Assembly (NCBI GenBank): GCA_025041175.1
Contig: JAKCFJ010000001.1
Span: 1-64,000 of the forward strand
Reading direction: 5' to 3'
Length of the DNA: 64,000 nucleotides
DNA from: Halobacteriales archaeon YIM A00010
Lineage (GTDB): Archaea > Halobacteriota > Halobacteria > Halobacteriales > Haloarculaceae
Part shown: positions 7,557 to 16,656 of the stretch, one piece after another
How the letters are laid out: the number at the start of each line of letters is the position of its first letter
Position numbering within the stretch: the first letter of the stretch is position 1
Made by a program: the position numbers and the translations under genes
Notes under the pieces: model-generated
Database searches by the model: none
What the model was told of the DNA's origin: nothing
Seen by the model: only the letters and a program-made list of their open reading frames with translations

Positions 7557-9518
7557 ATGGTGGGACTGTGTGGTGTGATCGGCGAGGGGACGCTCCCGGA
7601 CGCGATGGCCGACGCCATCGGCTTGGACGACGCGGAGGAGTCAGTCACCTACCGCGACGATCGCGTGGAGCTACAAGCGTCGCTACACACGCTGCTCGCG
7701 GGCGAACAGCCGGCTGTGGCCGGAGACGACGTTCTGATCTGGGTCTGGGGCGACATCTACGGCTACGGGTCGGGAGAGAACTACGCCCCCCGGAGTGGCC
7801 CAGCCGACGGGAGCGCAGCGTTCTGTGCCCACCTGTACGAGCTGTTCGGAATGCGTTTCGTCTCCGGGCTGAACGGGAACTTCGCGCTTGCTATCTACGA
7901 CCAGACGGCGAACGAGCTGTCTCTCGTCACCGACCGCTTTGCAACCCGACCGCTGTACTACGCCTACCCGACCGACGAGACGCTCCTCGTCTCCTCACAG
8001 TCTCAATCGCTCGTCTCCCACCCCGATTTGGAACCCGGGTTCGATCTGCCGTATCTCTACGAGTATCTGGAACTCAGGCGCGTGTTCGGGGTCGAATCAC
8101 CGATCGAGGGCGTGCGACAGCTCCCCCCCGGATCGATCATCACCATCGATCTCGACACCGTGGAGATGACGACGGAGACGTACTGGTCGCCCAGCCACGA
8201 CCCGATCGACAAGCCGTTTTCCTACTTCCGCGACCGGTTCAACGAGACGATCCAACAGGTGTTCGAGGAGTGGACCGACGACGATCTTTCGTATGGATTG
8301 TTGTTGAGCGGTGGGAGCGACTCGCGGCTCGCGCTGGGAGCGATCGACCAACCCGTCACCGCGTTTCACAACGCCGACTGGATGAGCCGCGAGGCAAAGA
8401 CCGCGCGCCAGTCGGCACAAGCGACAGGAAACGCGTTCAGGCTACTGGAGCGCGGTCCCGGCTACGACGCCGAGTTGCTCGATCGCGCACCGCCGCTGTC
8501 GAATTTCAGCGGCTGGTTCGATCAGGCGTACTTCCTCGGCTTCCACGAGGAGATCTCCGAGGAGGTCGACGTGCTGATCTCCGGGCTGTACGCCGACATG
8601 CTGCTCGGTGGCGGACCGCTCGAAACCCGAACGCTCTCGTTGAACTCGCTCGGGAACATCACCCTGCCGATGGCCCAGTCGATCGACTCGGTCGAGGAGT
8701 ACGTGTCTGCCCAGTTGGGTGAAGCGACCGAGCCGCTTCCGTACTTCTCCGACACCGACGATCGATCGTTGTCGTCCATCATACGATCGAACATCCACAC
8801 CGACAGCGAGGGTGTGGTCAGCCACGGCGTCCGGTACAACAGCCTGCGCGATCTGGCGCTGTACGGCAGCTTCTACCCGATCGGCGCGGACACGGACGCC
8901 ATCTTTTCGGAGACGCTCGCGCACACGCGACCGTACCGGACGCCGTTTCTGGACAACCGTATCGTGGATCTCCAACAACAGATCCCTGTGAAATACTTCC
9001 TCCGGCGGAACTTCGTCAACGAAGCCATCGCGGAGATCGAACCGACGCTCGCCGAGATCCCCCACGCCCACACCGGCGTTCCCGTCAAATATCACTTCCC
9101 GATCGATTATCTCGGGAAAAACATCCACGGGTTCTGGTGGAAGCACATCGCCGACAACGACGTTCCCGAACCGTATTTCGACCACACCCCGTGGCCGAAC
9201 AGAACGGAGCTCATCCGCGCTCGTTCGTTCACGACCGAAACGCTGCGCAACCACGAGCAGCTGCTCGCTGACCTTCCGTTTCTCGATCTCGAGGGCGTGT
9301 GGGAGTGTTACCACGAACACCTCGATGGAGCTGACAACACGCCGATCCTCTACTCCCTGTTGACGTTCCTCCGGATGGATGTCACGGATGCGGTGTCCGA
9401 CGCACACACCGACGCGAACACGGAGGGGAACGCGAGCACGGGGGGAAACGCGAGCACGGAGACGGATACTGATTCTGACTCCGTTATCGAACCGAACTCG
9501 ACCGCACCAGAGGGATAA
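7557..9518 (+). CDS. Asparagine synthetase-like protein 1
   Basis: A 653-aa protein with an N-terminal class II amidotransferase-like domain and a C-terminal ATP-pyrophosphatase domain with LLLSGGSDSRLALGA (PP-loop, about residues 249-263). The first residues are MVGLCGVIGEG: the Cys is at position 5, not 2, so it cannot be the usual N-terminal nucleophile unless the start is trimmed. Residues about 615-653 form a Thr/Asn/Asp-rich low-complexity tail. The ATG at 7557 has GGGGTGA about 8 bases upstream; a GTG at 7551 is possible. The gene is followed at once by a second related gene. Such proteins amidate or form amides on various substrates; the substrate here is unknown. Confidence 0.85.
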   Translation: MVGLCGVIGEGTLPDAMADAIGLDDAEESVTYRDDRVELQASLHTLLAGEQPAVAGDDVLIWVWGDIYGYGSGENYAPRSGPADGSAAFCAHLYELFGMRFVSGLNGNFALAIYDQTANELSLVTDRFATRPLYYAYPTDETLLVSSQSQSLVSHPDLEPGFDLPYLYEYLELRRVFGVESPIEGVRQLPPGSIITIDLDTVEMTTETYWSPSHDPIDKPFSYFRDRFNETIQQVFEEWTDDDLSYGLLLSGGSDSRLALGAIDQPVTAFHNADWMSREAKTARQSAQATGNAFRLLERGPGYDAELLDRAPPLSNFSGWFDQAYFLGFHEEISEEVDVLISGLYADMLLGGGPLETRTLSLNSLGNITLPMAQSIDSVEEYVSAQLGEATEPLPYFSDTDDRSLSSIIRSNIHTDSEGVVSHGVRYNSLRDLALYGSFYPIGADTDAIFSETLAHTRPYRTPFLDNRIVDLQQQIPVKYFLRRNFVNEAIAEIEPTLAEIPHAHTGVPVKYHFPIDYLGKNIHGFWWKHIADNDVPEPYFDHTPWPNRTELIRARSFTTETLRNHEQLLADLPFLDLEGVWECYHEHLDGADNTPILYSLLTFLRMDVTDAVSDAHTDANTEGNASTGGNASTETDTDSDSVIEPNSTAPEG

Positions 9519-9523
9519 CCGCG

Positions 9524-11260
9524 ATGACACACACACTCAGAGCGCAGGACGAATCAGTTGCTTCGAGCAGACGAATGAACAAGGAGTTGTTCGGTTTGTT
9601 TGGAAACCGATCTGAGTTCGAACGCCACCGTTCGACCGAAGACTTCGACGAGGTCCTCACGGGCGAGACCGTTACTGTCGGCGTTCGGGATCCCGGTCTC
9701 GGCGTTCCCAGCCGGAGCGCGAGCTACTCCGACGATCGTGGTCTCTGTCTCTTGTGGGGGGAAATATATCCACACACACGGAAGACGAACGCCACGACCA
9801 CGGTCGACAACCTCGCCCAGTGGTTGTTCGACCGGTACGTCGAGCGTGGCCTGGACGCCTTATCGGACGTGAACGGATCGTATCTCGTCGTGCTCGAACA
9901 CGAGGGTCAGGCGCTCGTCTCGACTGATCCGATCCGGTCGTGGGAGTGTTTTTACACCGATATCGAGGGGCAGCGGCTGTTCAGCACGGATCTCTCCGTG
10001 TTGGCCGACCGAATGGACCCACTCGAATACCGCCGCTCGTCGCTGCTCGAATACATCCATCTCGGCACTGTGCTCGGTGAACGGACGCTCATAGCGGGCA
10101 TCGATCGCGTTCCGTTCGACGGCTATCTGACCTCCGACTCCGTCGAGTCGTTGGCCCGATTCGTCTACGATCCCAAGCCGTTCGATTACGTTGGAGAGTT
10201 AACAAAGCGGTTGCTTCGGGCGGTCGAGCGTCGCTCGAAGCTGCCCGGGCCGAAAGGGGTGCTCCTTTCGGGTGGACACGACTCCCGGATCTTTCTCTCG
10301 GAGATACCGGACATCGACCAGGGCTACACGATCGGGAATTCGAACTCGCGGGAGGTCGAGGTCGCACGGAAGCTCGCGGCCCAATACGGCGTAGCGCACA
10401 CGGTGTTGACGCCGGACAAGCGGTATCTGATGCCGAGCAACGAGAAAAGCCGGTACAGCCAGGGGATCAAAGAAGCGCTTCACATCCACCACGCCGGGTT
10501 CGACGACGCGTTCGAAATGCAAACGGTGTACCACGGCACGCTGTTCGACACGCTGCTCAAGGGGTATTTCCTCGAACGCGACGGACTCGAGCTGTTCGGG
10601 ATGACACTTCCCTCCACAGAGCTGGCTCCGGACCCGGACCCCATCGACTCGCTGCTCGATACGCTCGGATACTTCCCCGAAGACAGCCGAGCGGTCGAGG
10701 AGGCGACGGCCGGTCTCTTCGAAGACGATCTCTCGCTCGATTCTCCCCACCAGTTCCTCCGGGAACAGTTCGAAGCGGAGCTGACGACGTGTTGGGAGCG
10801 CACCGACTCGGTCCACAACGCCATGGCCCTTCTGGTCGTCAAAAATCAGCCGGTGTTACCGACCCACGCGCAGCTTGCGGACAACTATTTCGAGGCGTTC
10901 GTTGCTGTCGACAGCGAGCTACTCGAGTGGCACCTCATGACGCCGCCCGAGCACCGCCGGTACGAGACGTTCCGAAAGGCGGTCGAACGGATCGATGACG
11001 ACATCCTCAAGCACCCGCCCCAGAGCCAACCGCTTTCCTCAGTCCGTTTGAACCAGATCCAGCGCTTCTTGCGCCGGAAGCTCCCGTTTCTCGAAGCGTT
11101 CGAACCGGCGTGGCCGGCTCGAGACGAGGTGTACGATCGGCACGCGATGGACGAGGAGCTGTTCCCCGACGAGTACGCCGTCAGACAGCTTCCTGCCCGG
11201 CTGAAGCTCCGCGTTCACGACGCCCGCTGGTGGATGGAACGCGATGGCGGTGGCAACTAG
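9524..11260 (+). CDS. Asparagine synthetase-like protein 2
   Basis: A 578-aa relative of the upstream gene. It keeps the PP-loop VLLSGGHDSRIFLSE at about 246-260, but the N-terminal amidotransferase-like domain (NKELFGLFGNRSE near residues 19-31) has no Cys at all. It should not hydrolyse glutamine and may use ammonia or act on another substrate. It begins 5 nt after the stop of gene 1 and is surely co-transcribed. I give the ATG at 9524, which has GAGGG upstream; an in-frame ATG at 9575 also fits the domain start. The two may form one complex, with gene 2 the diverged partner. Confidence 0.82.
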   Translation: MTHTLRAQDESVASSRRMNKELFGLFGNRSEFERHRSTEDFDEVLTGETVTVGVRDPGLGVPSRSASYSDDRGLCLLWGEIYPHTRKTNATTTVDNLAQWLFDRYVERGLDALSDVNGSYLVVLEHEGQALVSTDPIRSWECFYTDIEGQRLFSTDLSVLADRMDPLEYRRSSLLEYIHLGTVLGERTLIAGIDRVPFDGYLTSDSVESLARFVYDPKPFDYVGELTKRLLRAVERRSKLPGPKGVLLSGGHDSRIFLSEIPDIDQGYTIGNSNSREVEVARKLAAQYGVAHTVLTPDKRYLMPSNEKSRYSQGIKEALHIHHAGFDDAFEMQTVYHGTLFDTLLKGYFLERDGLELFGMTLPSTELAPDPDPIDSLLDTLGYFPEDSRAVEEATAGLFEDDLSLDSPHQFLREQFEAELTTCWERTDSVHNAMALLVVKNQPVLPTHAQLADNYFEAFVAVDSELLEWHLMTPPEHRRYETFRKAVERIDDDILKHPPQSQPLSSVRLNQIQRFLRRKLPFLEAFEPAWPARDEVYDRHAMDEELFPDEYAVRQLPARLKLRVHDARWWMERDGGGN

Positions 11261-11403
11261 CCGTCTCCGATTTGGGCTGCCGGGCCCGGGACGTGTGAAC
11301 TGTTGACATGGCGTCCACGAATCGCTGTAGACGAATGCCACAAAATCTTTTACGTTACCGCGTGTAGACCAGATTCTGGAAGCCCTCCAGACACCTCCAT
11401 CCA

Positions 11404-12159
11404 ATGTTCGAGACCACTACCGAACTCGTGTTGGAAACGCCCATTGCGGTCGTGGCGCTGCTGCCAGCGCTGTACGTCACCGCAACTGTTATATGGCGGG
11501 TTCGAAAGCCGTTGGCGACCGTTTTCGTGAGCCTCGCTATCATCGGGCTGCTTCCGGTGTTTTTGTTGTTCGTGATCGGTGAACTCACGGGATCGTCGGG
11601 GTGGCTGTCGCTCGGCACGACGGTGTTCGAGACCGAGGCAGCGGCGCTGAGCGGTATCGCTCGGTTGTACGACGGCGTGCTGGCGGCGTGGCTCCGTCTC
11701 TGCCTCCTGGTGATCGACGGACTGTTGGCAGTGCATCTCCTCCCCTCCCAGCTCCAGCCGGCAGACGGAAGCGGCGTTCCGGTGTGGCTGTGGGCGTTCG
11801 TATTGCATTTCGCTGGTGGTGTGATGTTGGTGTACGGCCTGTACCGGGGGCGGTCCGAGTCGGTGACCGACACCCTGTTGCGCGGCGGTGGCGGTGTGTT
11901 CCTGGTTTCGGGGCTGTTCGTTGGGTTGTTACAAGGCGGCGCCGTGTCGAGCGACGCCTCGGCGACGGTCGTGCTGTTGATGGCGGTGGTCGGGTTGGAA
12001 ATCGGCGTCGCAGCCGTGTTGTTGGGCGTGAAACCCGACTTTTCCGGAACGGCGAACGACCGCGGCGAGGCGATCACCATCCAGGAGATCGGGCAGTCGG
12101 TGTGGGCACGGCTCGCGGACCTGAGGCGGTCGCCGTCGGACGTGAACGAGGATCGGTAG
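11404..12159 (+). CDS. Multi-pass membrane protein of unknown function
   Basis: A 251-aa protein with about six hydrophobic segments (near residues 12-32, 38-58, 95-115, 128-147, 160-180, 185-205) and a polar C-terminal tail. I recognise no family. A TTTTACG promoter element lies about 50 bases upstream. It follows the two asparagine-synthetase-like genes with a 143-nt gap, so it may or may not share their transcript. It converges on the glycosyltransferase gene at 12231. Confidence 0.75.
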   Translation: MFETTTELVLETPIAVVALLPALYVTATVIWRVRKPLATVFVSLAIIGLLPVFLLFVIGELTGSSGWLSLGTTVFETEAAALSGIARLYDGVLAAWLRLCLLVIDGLLAVHLLPSQLQPADGSGVPVWLWAFVLHFAGGVMLVYGLYRGRSESVTDTLLRGGGGVFLVSGLFVGLLQGGAVSSDASATVVLLMAVVGLEIGVAAVLLGVKPDFSGTANDRGEAITIQEIGQSVWARLADLRRSPSDVNEDR

Positions 12160-12230
12160 GTGATCACTCGTCGACCGGCTCGTAGAGCTACCGAGTGGAT
12201 CGCACTGACAGATTCACTACGCGAGTCGGT

Positions 12231-13727
12231 TCAACCGAGGGCCGATCCGTTCGGTGGATCTTTTCCGTTCACGATCGGTAGTCTGCCGATCGATCGACCC
12301 ACGACGTAGCCGAGCACGCCGAAGGTCCCTCCGTACAGAGCGGCCATTTCGAGCGGGAACGTCGCTGCATACTGCGGTGTCGTCACCGACGCGGTCCAGT
12401 GTGTGACCGCCCAACCGATGACGGGACCGCTCGCGAGAAGCACCGACGAAACGACGCCGGCGTTCATCCGCGCGCCAACCATTCCGAGCAGAAAGAGCAC
12501 CACACTCCCGGTGAGAAACGGTTCACCGACGCTGCCGGCGTAGGTGGGTATCGACTGTTCGATCGTGGTGTAGCTGTTGTGGGCAGCAACCTGCTGTGAA
12601 ACGAGCGCTGTCAGCCCAACGGCACCGATCGCCGCTCCGATCGCCCGTCTCCCCTGCCCGAGAAGATGGGAACGAACCGATTCGAGACGTTCGTTCGTTC
12701 GGGGTGGCGATCGAAACTGCTGCTCGCTGTCGTCTCCCGACATCGTTCGATCGGGTGCTGTCGTCGGGTCGTTCAATCTCCGGAGATCGTCGATCACCGT
12801 CGTTGCGATTTCGCTCGCACCGTTCCGGTAGGAGGGTGACTCCGGCGGCGATTGTACCGCCTCAAACACGTCGATGGCGTCTTCTGCAACGGTGAACCCA
12901 GCAACATCGGCCGTATCGATCCACTCCGCGACGGCTTTCTGTTCGCTTGTTTCGGGATAGATCACACAGGGCGTGCCTGCGACGGCCGCGTCCATGATGG
13001 TCGAGTAGCCTGAGCAGACGACGGCGTCGGCACCCCGAATGTACGGCAGCAACGACGGGACTGCGTCCCACTCCTCGTCACCGACGTTCAAAACGTCGTA
13101 CCCTTGCTGTTCGAGCTGTGTGGCAATCCGGTCGAACTCCGAGTAGTGGCTCGGGACACAGACGACATCAGCGGCATCGATCGTGTGGCCGTCGCCGTCG
13201 AGTGCGATCGGGGAAACACGGGTCGCATCGTCGGGATCGATCCTGGAGGGAGGACAGACAACCGGATAGAGAAACTTGCGCGCCGTGGTGAGCTGGAATC
13301 TCGTATGGAAGAACGCACCCGTCCGTTCGAGGCGATCCTCGTACAGAGCGGGCATGTCGTGTTTCACGACGTACAGGGGAACACCGGCTTTGGGCGCGGC
13401 CATCGCCGCGAACATGTCGTCAGTAACTAGGGCGTCGGGGTCGATCCGTTGCAGCCAGTCGACGTAATCTAGCACTCTCCTGACACTCGCTGGAACACTC
13501 TCCGTAATGACCTCGCTCATCGATCCGTCCTGGTAGGTATCGATGTAGTCAACCAGCGTTGGCTCGAACTCGTCGTATCCGTTGAGCGCGACGAAATCGG
13601 TGCCGCTTCCCCCACCAGCCATCGGTACGTCGGCACCTCGCTTTTCGAGTTCCTTCCCGATCGCCACCATCCGTGTCGCGTGTCCAGCGCCTTCCGGATA
13701 GTGGGCGACTGCGATCGTATGTTGCAT
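12231..13727 (-). CDS. GT-B type glycosyltransferase with C-terminal membrane domain
   Basis: This 498-aa protein has a MurG/GT28-like N-terminal part of about 310 residues, starting HTIAVAHYPEGAGHATRMVAIGKEL, where GAGHATR is the usual glycine-rich loop. ADAVVCSGYSTIMDAAVAGTPCVIYPE (about 230-256, given here in pieces: SGYSTIMDAAVAGTP is the sugar-nucleotide site) fits the second Rossmann domain. After a linker (about 315-350), four hydrophobic helices (about 362-480) anchor it in the membrane. It probably transfers a sugar to a lipid or other membrane acceptor. The donor and acceptor are unknown. It is transcribed from 13727 with a free upstream region. Confidence 0.82.
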   Translation of the reverse strand: MQHTIAVAHYPEGAGHATRMVAIGKELEKRGADVPMAGGGSGTDFVALNGYDEFEPTLVDYIDTYQDGSMSEVITESVPASVRRVLDYVDWLQRIDPDALVTDDMFAAMAAPKAGVPLYVVKHDMPALYEDRLERTGAFFHTRFQLTTARKFLYPVVCPPSRIDPDDATRVSPIALDGDGHTIDAADVVCVPSHYSEFDRIATQLEQQGYDVLNVGDEEWDAVPSLLPYIRGADAVVCSGYSTIMDAAVAGTPCVIYPETSEQKAVAEWIDTADVAGFTVAEDAIDVFEAVQSPPESPSYRNGASEIATTVIDDLRRLNDPTTAPDRTMSGDDSEQQFRSPPRTNERLESVRSHLLGQGRRAIGAAIGAVGLTALVSQQVAAHNSYTTIEQSIPTYAGSVGEPFLTGSVVLFLLGMVGARMNAGVVSSVLLASGPVIGWAVTHWTASVTTPQYAATFPLEMAALYGGTFGVLGYVVGRSIGRLPIVNGKDPPNGSALG

Positions 13728-13936
13728 CGTTTCGATAGTTTTGTCTCATACTCACGTCGATCATAAAGGTCGTTCGGTGATGACACAGAAGGAATTCAAA
13801 CATGAAAGAATAATGTCTAAATCACGACACATGTTGATGCAGGTGTCGTTAGGACTTCTCCGATCGATCTCGGATAGAGCGATCCGGACAGTCTCCTGTT
13901 CGGACGTGAACGCAGTCGGAGTCGTGGCTCATCCCG

Positions 13937-14491
13937 CTACGCCGACCGGGAACGCATCCGACGAACGGCCGCTTCCACGCCGACGATACCGAAGCCGGCC
14001 GCACACAGTCCGCCACCGACCGCGAGCACAAACAGCCGATACGCCCAACCGGCGAACGTGCAGTCTCCAGATGGATCACACGTGGCCGGAATCTGGGTGA
14101 TGAACCCGAGCGCGAGCACGCCCGCCAGCACGAGCGCGCCCGCACAGAGATACCGAAGCCGCGTTGCGCTGGCGGGTTCGGACGCGTACCGACCGAGCAC
14201 GCGACCGATCCCCGCTGCCACGACAGCGAACAGATAGAACAGCACGGCGGTGGCGATTACATCAGGAAGGTTTACCGTCAATAGCAATGGGGTGTAGAGA
14301 AAGCCCCCAACGATGGTGACAAACATTCCCGGAATCGAGAGCAAGAGAAGCACCGGCTGAACGACCGAGCCGACGGAGGACGGAACCAGCGGAAACAGCT
14401 CTATCCCGGCGAACATAGGAACGAATAATACGGCGAACAACAGCAATACACCACGATTGAGGAGGGCGCGTCGGACGCGCTTCGTGTCCAT
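13937..14491 (-). CDS. Membrane protein of unknown function
   Basis: About 184 aa from the ATG at 14491 (MDTKRVRRALLNRG); a further ATG lies 5 codons upstream. It has about four to five hydrophobic segments and a Cys pair in a loop (ATCDPSGDCTFAG near 148-160) that could form a disulfide outside the cell. A very AT-rich promoter region lies just upstream (about 14505-14550). I cannot assign a family. Confidence 0.7.
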   Translation of the reverse strand: MDTKRVRRALLNRGVLLLFAVLFVPMFAGIELFPLVPSSVGSVVQPVLLLLSIPGMFVTIVGGFLYTPLLLTVNLPDVIATAVLFYLFAVVAAGIGRVLGRYASEPASATRLRYLCAGALVLAGVLALGFITQIPATCDPSGDCTFAGWAYRLFVLAVGGGLCAAGFGIVGVEAAVRRMRSRSA

Positions 14492-14552
14492 ACTAATATG
14501 AATCATTCCTGGTGTATATTTATTCCGATTATTATTAAATTATTGATATTAT

Positions 14553-15545
14553 TCACTCGATCGAGAGAATTTCCTCGTACAGCGCTTTCTCCCGATCTGC
14601 GATCGCCTCGATCTCGGTGGCTGCTTCTTCCAGTCCGTCCCGCAGCTCCTCCTCGTCCGCTTCGCTCGCTTCTTTCAGGATGGTCCCGACCGCGGTCCAG
14701 TCGTCTGCGATGGCGGCCATCCGTTCTGTCACGTCGTTCCCGAACGGATGATCGACGCGCTCGAAGAAATCCCGTTGCAGCCCACGGAACGCGCCGCCGC
14801 CGGTGCCCCGCCGTTCGACGTTCTGGTAGGCAAAGCGCGTCGTCCACGATGGGTCGGGGAGCCCCGTCCACGCGGGCAGCTCCGCCGCGAGTGCCCGGAC
14901 GGCCGGGAGTCCGTGTCGTCCCGGTCCCGGCTCGTCGGGACCGGTTTCGGGATCGAGCATGGACCGCGCCATCGAGTGGGTCGCCCCGCGGACGGCCGCC
15001 TCGAACTCGAAACCAGTGGGTTCTGGATCCGTAACGACCAGATACCGGTTACGCATCGGGAGCATGGGATCACAGCGCCACGCGTTACGAAGGCTGTCGA
15101 GCGGCAGCGATTGCAGGGAGGGAAACTCGCTGTCCGACAGGAGGACGTGGGTGTCGTCGTAGCCGACCGCGAGCACGGCGTGGGGGGCAAAGTGGGTGTC
15201 CGTCTCGAAGTAATCCAGATCGTGGATGTCGAGAAACAACAGCACGGGCCGCCCCGCGTCCAGATGACGCGTCACGGCGTTCCACGCCGTTTCCCACTTC
15301 TCGCCCTCCCGCTCGGTGTATCCGACTCCCAGCCGCTGCACGAACGAACGTTCGAGCGCGATCGGCCGGCCGAAAAACGCACGATGAGGATCCATCGACA
15401 GCTCGAAAAACGTGAATCCCAGCCCGCTTGCAAGCCCGAAACAGGTCGGCTCGTCGAAATTCCAGCCATAAAAATTTGAGAGATTTCGGAGCGAAACCGA
15501 TCCGCAGTGGCGTCCGGGGCTGTGCTCGTAGCCTGAAAGCTGCAT
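14553..15545 (-). CDS. BtrH N-terminal domain / DUF4872-type protein
   Basis: A 330-aa protein starting MQLSGYEHSPGRHCGSVSLR. The H-x3-GRHCGSVSLRNLSNFYG motif (about residues 8-28) is the signature of the BtrH N-terminal domain, a cysteine-peptidase-like fold that in butirosin synthesis moves an acyl group from a carrier protein to an aminoglycoside. DPHRAFFGRP and HAVLAVGYDD further on also fit. The C-terminal region (about 200-330) is mostly helical, as in the DUF4872 part. The catalytic Cys is present. The role in haloarchaea is not known. The start at 15545 matches the domain; 14 more codons upstream are open. Confidence 0.75.
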   Translation of the reverse strand: MQLSGYEHSPGRHCGSVSLRNLSNFYGWNFDEPTCFGLASGLGFTFFELSMDPHRAFFGRPIALERSFVQRLGVGYTEREGEKWETAWNAVTRHLDAGRPVLLFLDIHDLDYFETDTHFAPHAVLAVGYDDTHVLLSDSEFPSLQSLPLDSLRNAWRCDPMLPMRNRYLVVTDPEPTGFEFEAAVRGATHSMARSMLDPETGPDEPGPGRHGLPAVRALAAELPAWTGLPDPSWTTRFAYQNVERRGTGGGAFRGLQRDFFERVDHPFGNDVTERMAAIADDWTAVGTILKEASEADEEELRDGLEEAATEIEAIADREKALYEEILSIE

Positions 15546-15616
15546 GATCGAACTACGTACGGGAGCCACACAACCGGTTCGGTCCACAGCCGTTACTCTG
15601 CATCGATGTCGTCATC

Positions 15617-15991
15617 CTATTCAGCCTCGATCAACTCGGCCATGTTGGTGACGAACGCCTCTGTCCGGGCGTAGAGCGCATCAACGTCGGCCGTGGGTGG
15701 CGACTGCTCGTAGTCTGCCTGCCGGCGTTTATCGTACATATCGCTCAAAAACTCACCGGCAGATCGTGAGGCGTCACCGGCGAGGACGACTTCCCGTCCG
15801 AAGAGTTGTTTGACAGCATCGTGCGATTCCGGACTGAATCCCCTGTCGTACAAGACAGCTTGCGCCGCGTGGAAACAGACGTAGTACAATCGACTGACGA
15901 CGCCCCGCTCCGTCCCTTGCTGGCGTGACGCCTCTGCATCAGCAAGGGCTCCGGTCGCAAGTTCCATTTCGGTCGCTGGCTCATCCGGCAT
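15617..15991 (-). CDS. HEPN domain protein, probable toxin of an MNT/HEPN pair
   Basis: This 124-aa helical protein has SRLYYVCFHAAQAVL (about residues 32-46), an R-x6-H arrangement (R33...H40) like the RNase motif of HEPN toxins. It follows the nucleotidyltransferase gene with an 11-nt overlap, the classic two-gene layout in which the MNT partner neutralises the HEPN RNase by AMP transfer. Size and helical content fit. Activity is inferred from the family. Confidence 0.82.
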   Translation of the reverse strand: MPDEPATEMELATGALADAEASRQQGTERGVVSRLYYVCFHAAQAVLYDRGFSPESHDAVKQLFGREVVLAGDASRSAGEFLSDMYDKRRQADYEQSPPTADVDALYARTEAFVTNMAELIEAE

Positions 15992-16517
15992 ACGCCTGTC
16001 CTTCGCGTCGCACAGCCGTCAGATACGAACTGTCCTTCTGTGTTTCAAACTCGTCTTTCGTTTTGATGTTTTTCGAGATGGACGCCCCATACTCGATCAT
16101 GACATCGAACGCAATAGACACGGCTTCGTCATGCACAGGCTCGCGTGCCTCTTCATCCTCGATGATGATCAGCACATCCACGTCGGACGTTTCGCGGTGC
16201 TCACCGCGCGCCACGCTCCCATACAGGATGATCTCGTGGATGTGGTCGCCACACGCATCGGTGAGCCGGTCGGCAAACGCCTGAAAAGCCTGCTCGTGTG
16301 GCGAGTCGGTGGCATCCTCAACGAGGCTCCACACGAGTGAATTACCAATTTTCTTACTTTTAACGAGTCCCTGGGTTTCGAGCTGTCGCAGTCGATAATC
16401 TGCACTCTGGCGGGCCACGCCTACCGCATCGGCTATCTCCGTCGTCCCGGCAGGCTCGTGCTCGCGAACGGCGTCGATGTACTCCTCGGCCGAATGTCGC
16501 TCACCTGAATCGGCCAT
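15981..16517 (-). CDS. MNT-type nucleotidyltransferase with N-terminal winged helix (antitoxin)
   Basis: About 178 aa. Residues about 15-65 form a winged-helix DNA-binding domain (TTEIADAVGVARQSADYRLRQLE). The C-terminal part holds the minimal nucleotidyltransferase motif GSVARGEHRETSDVDVL (GS-x10-D-x-D type). It is probably the antitoxin of the downstream HEPN gene, which it overlaps by 11 nt. The added DNA-binding domain suggests it also represses its own operon. I chose MADSGERHS at 16517; an ATG 8 codons upstream is possible. Confidence 0.82.
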   Translation of the reverse strand: MADSGERHSAEEYIDAVREHEPAGTTEIADAVGVARQSADYRLRQLETQGLVKSKKIGNSLVWSLVEDATDSPHEQAFQAFADRLTDACGDHIHEIILYGSVARGEHRETSDVDVLIIIEDEEAREPVHDEAVSIAFDVMIEYGASISKNIKTKDEFETQKDSSYLTAVRREGQAYAG

Positions 16518-16656
16518 GGATAGAATAGGTGTCTGTCCCATAAATGTGCTGTGTAGCAGAAAGCGTTAGTGTTTCCGATACATGGCAGAAAAAGTATCAA
16601 TCATATCGGCACACAGCAACGCAAGAGGAGGGCAGACGAACAGATCGTCCGGACGG

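Noticed and set aside
13741-14100. 119-aa plus-strand frame between the glycosyltransferase and a membrane protein gene
   Set aside because: Overlaps the 3' end of the minus-strand membrane protein and has Arg/Pro-rich antisense composition.
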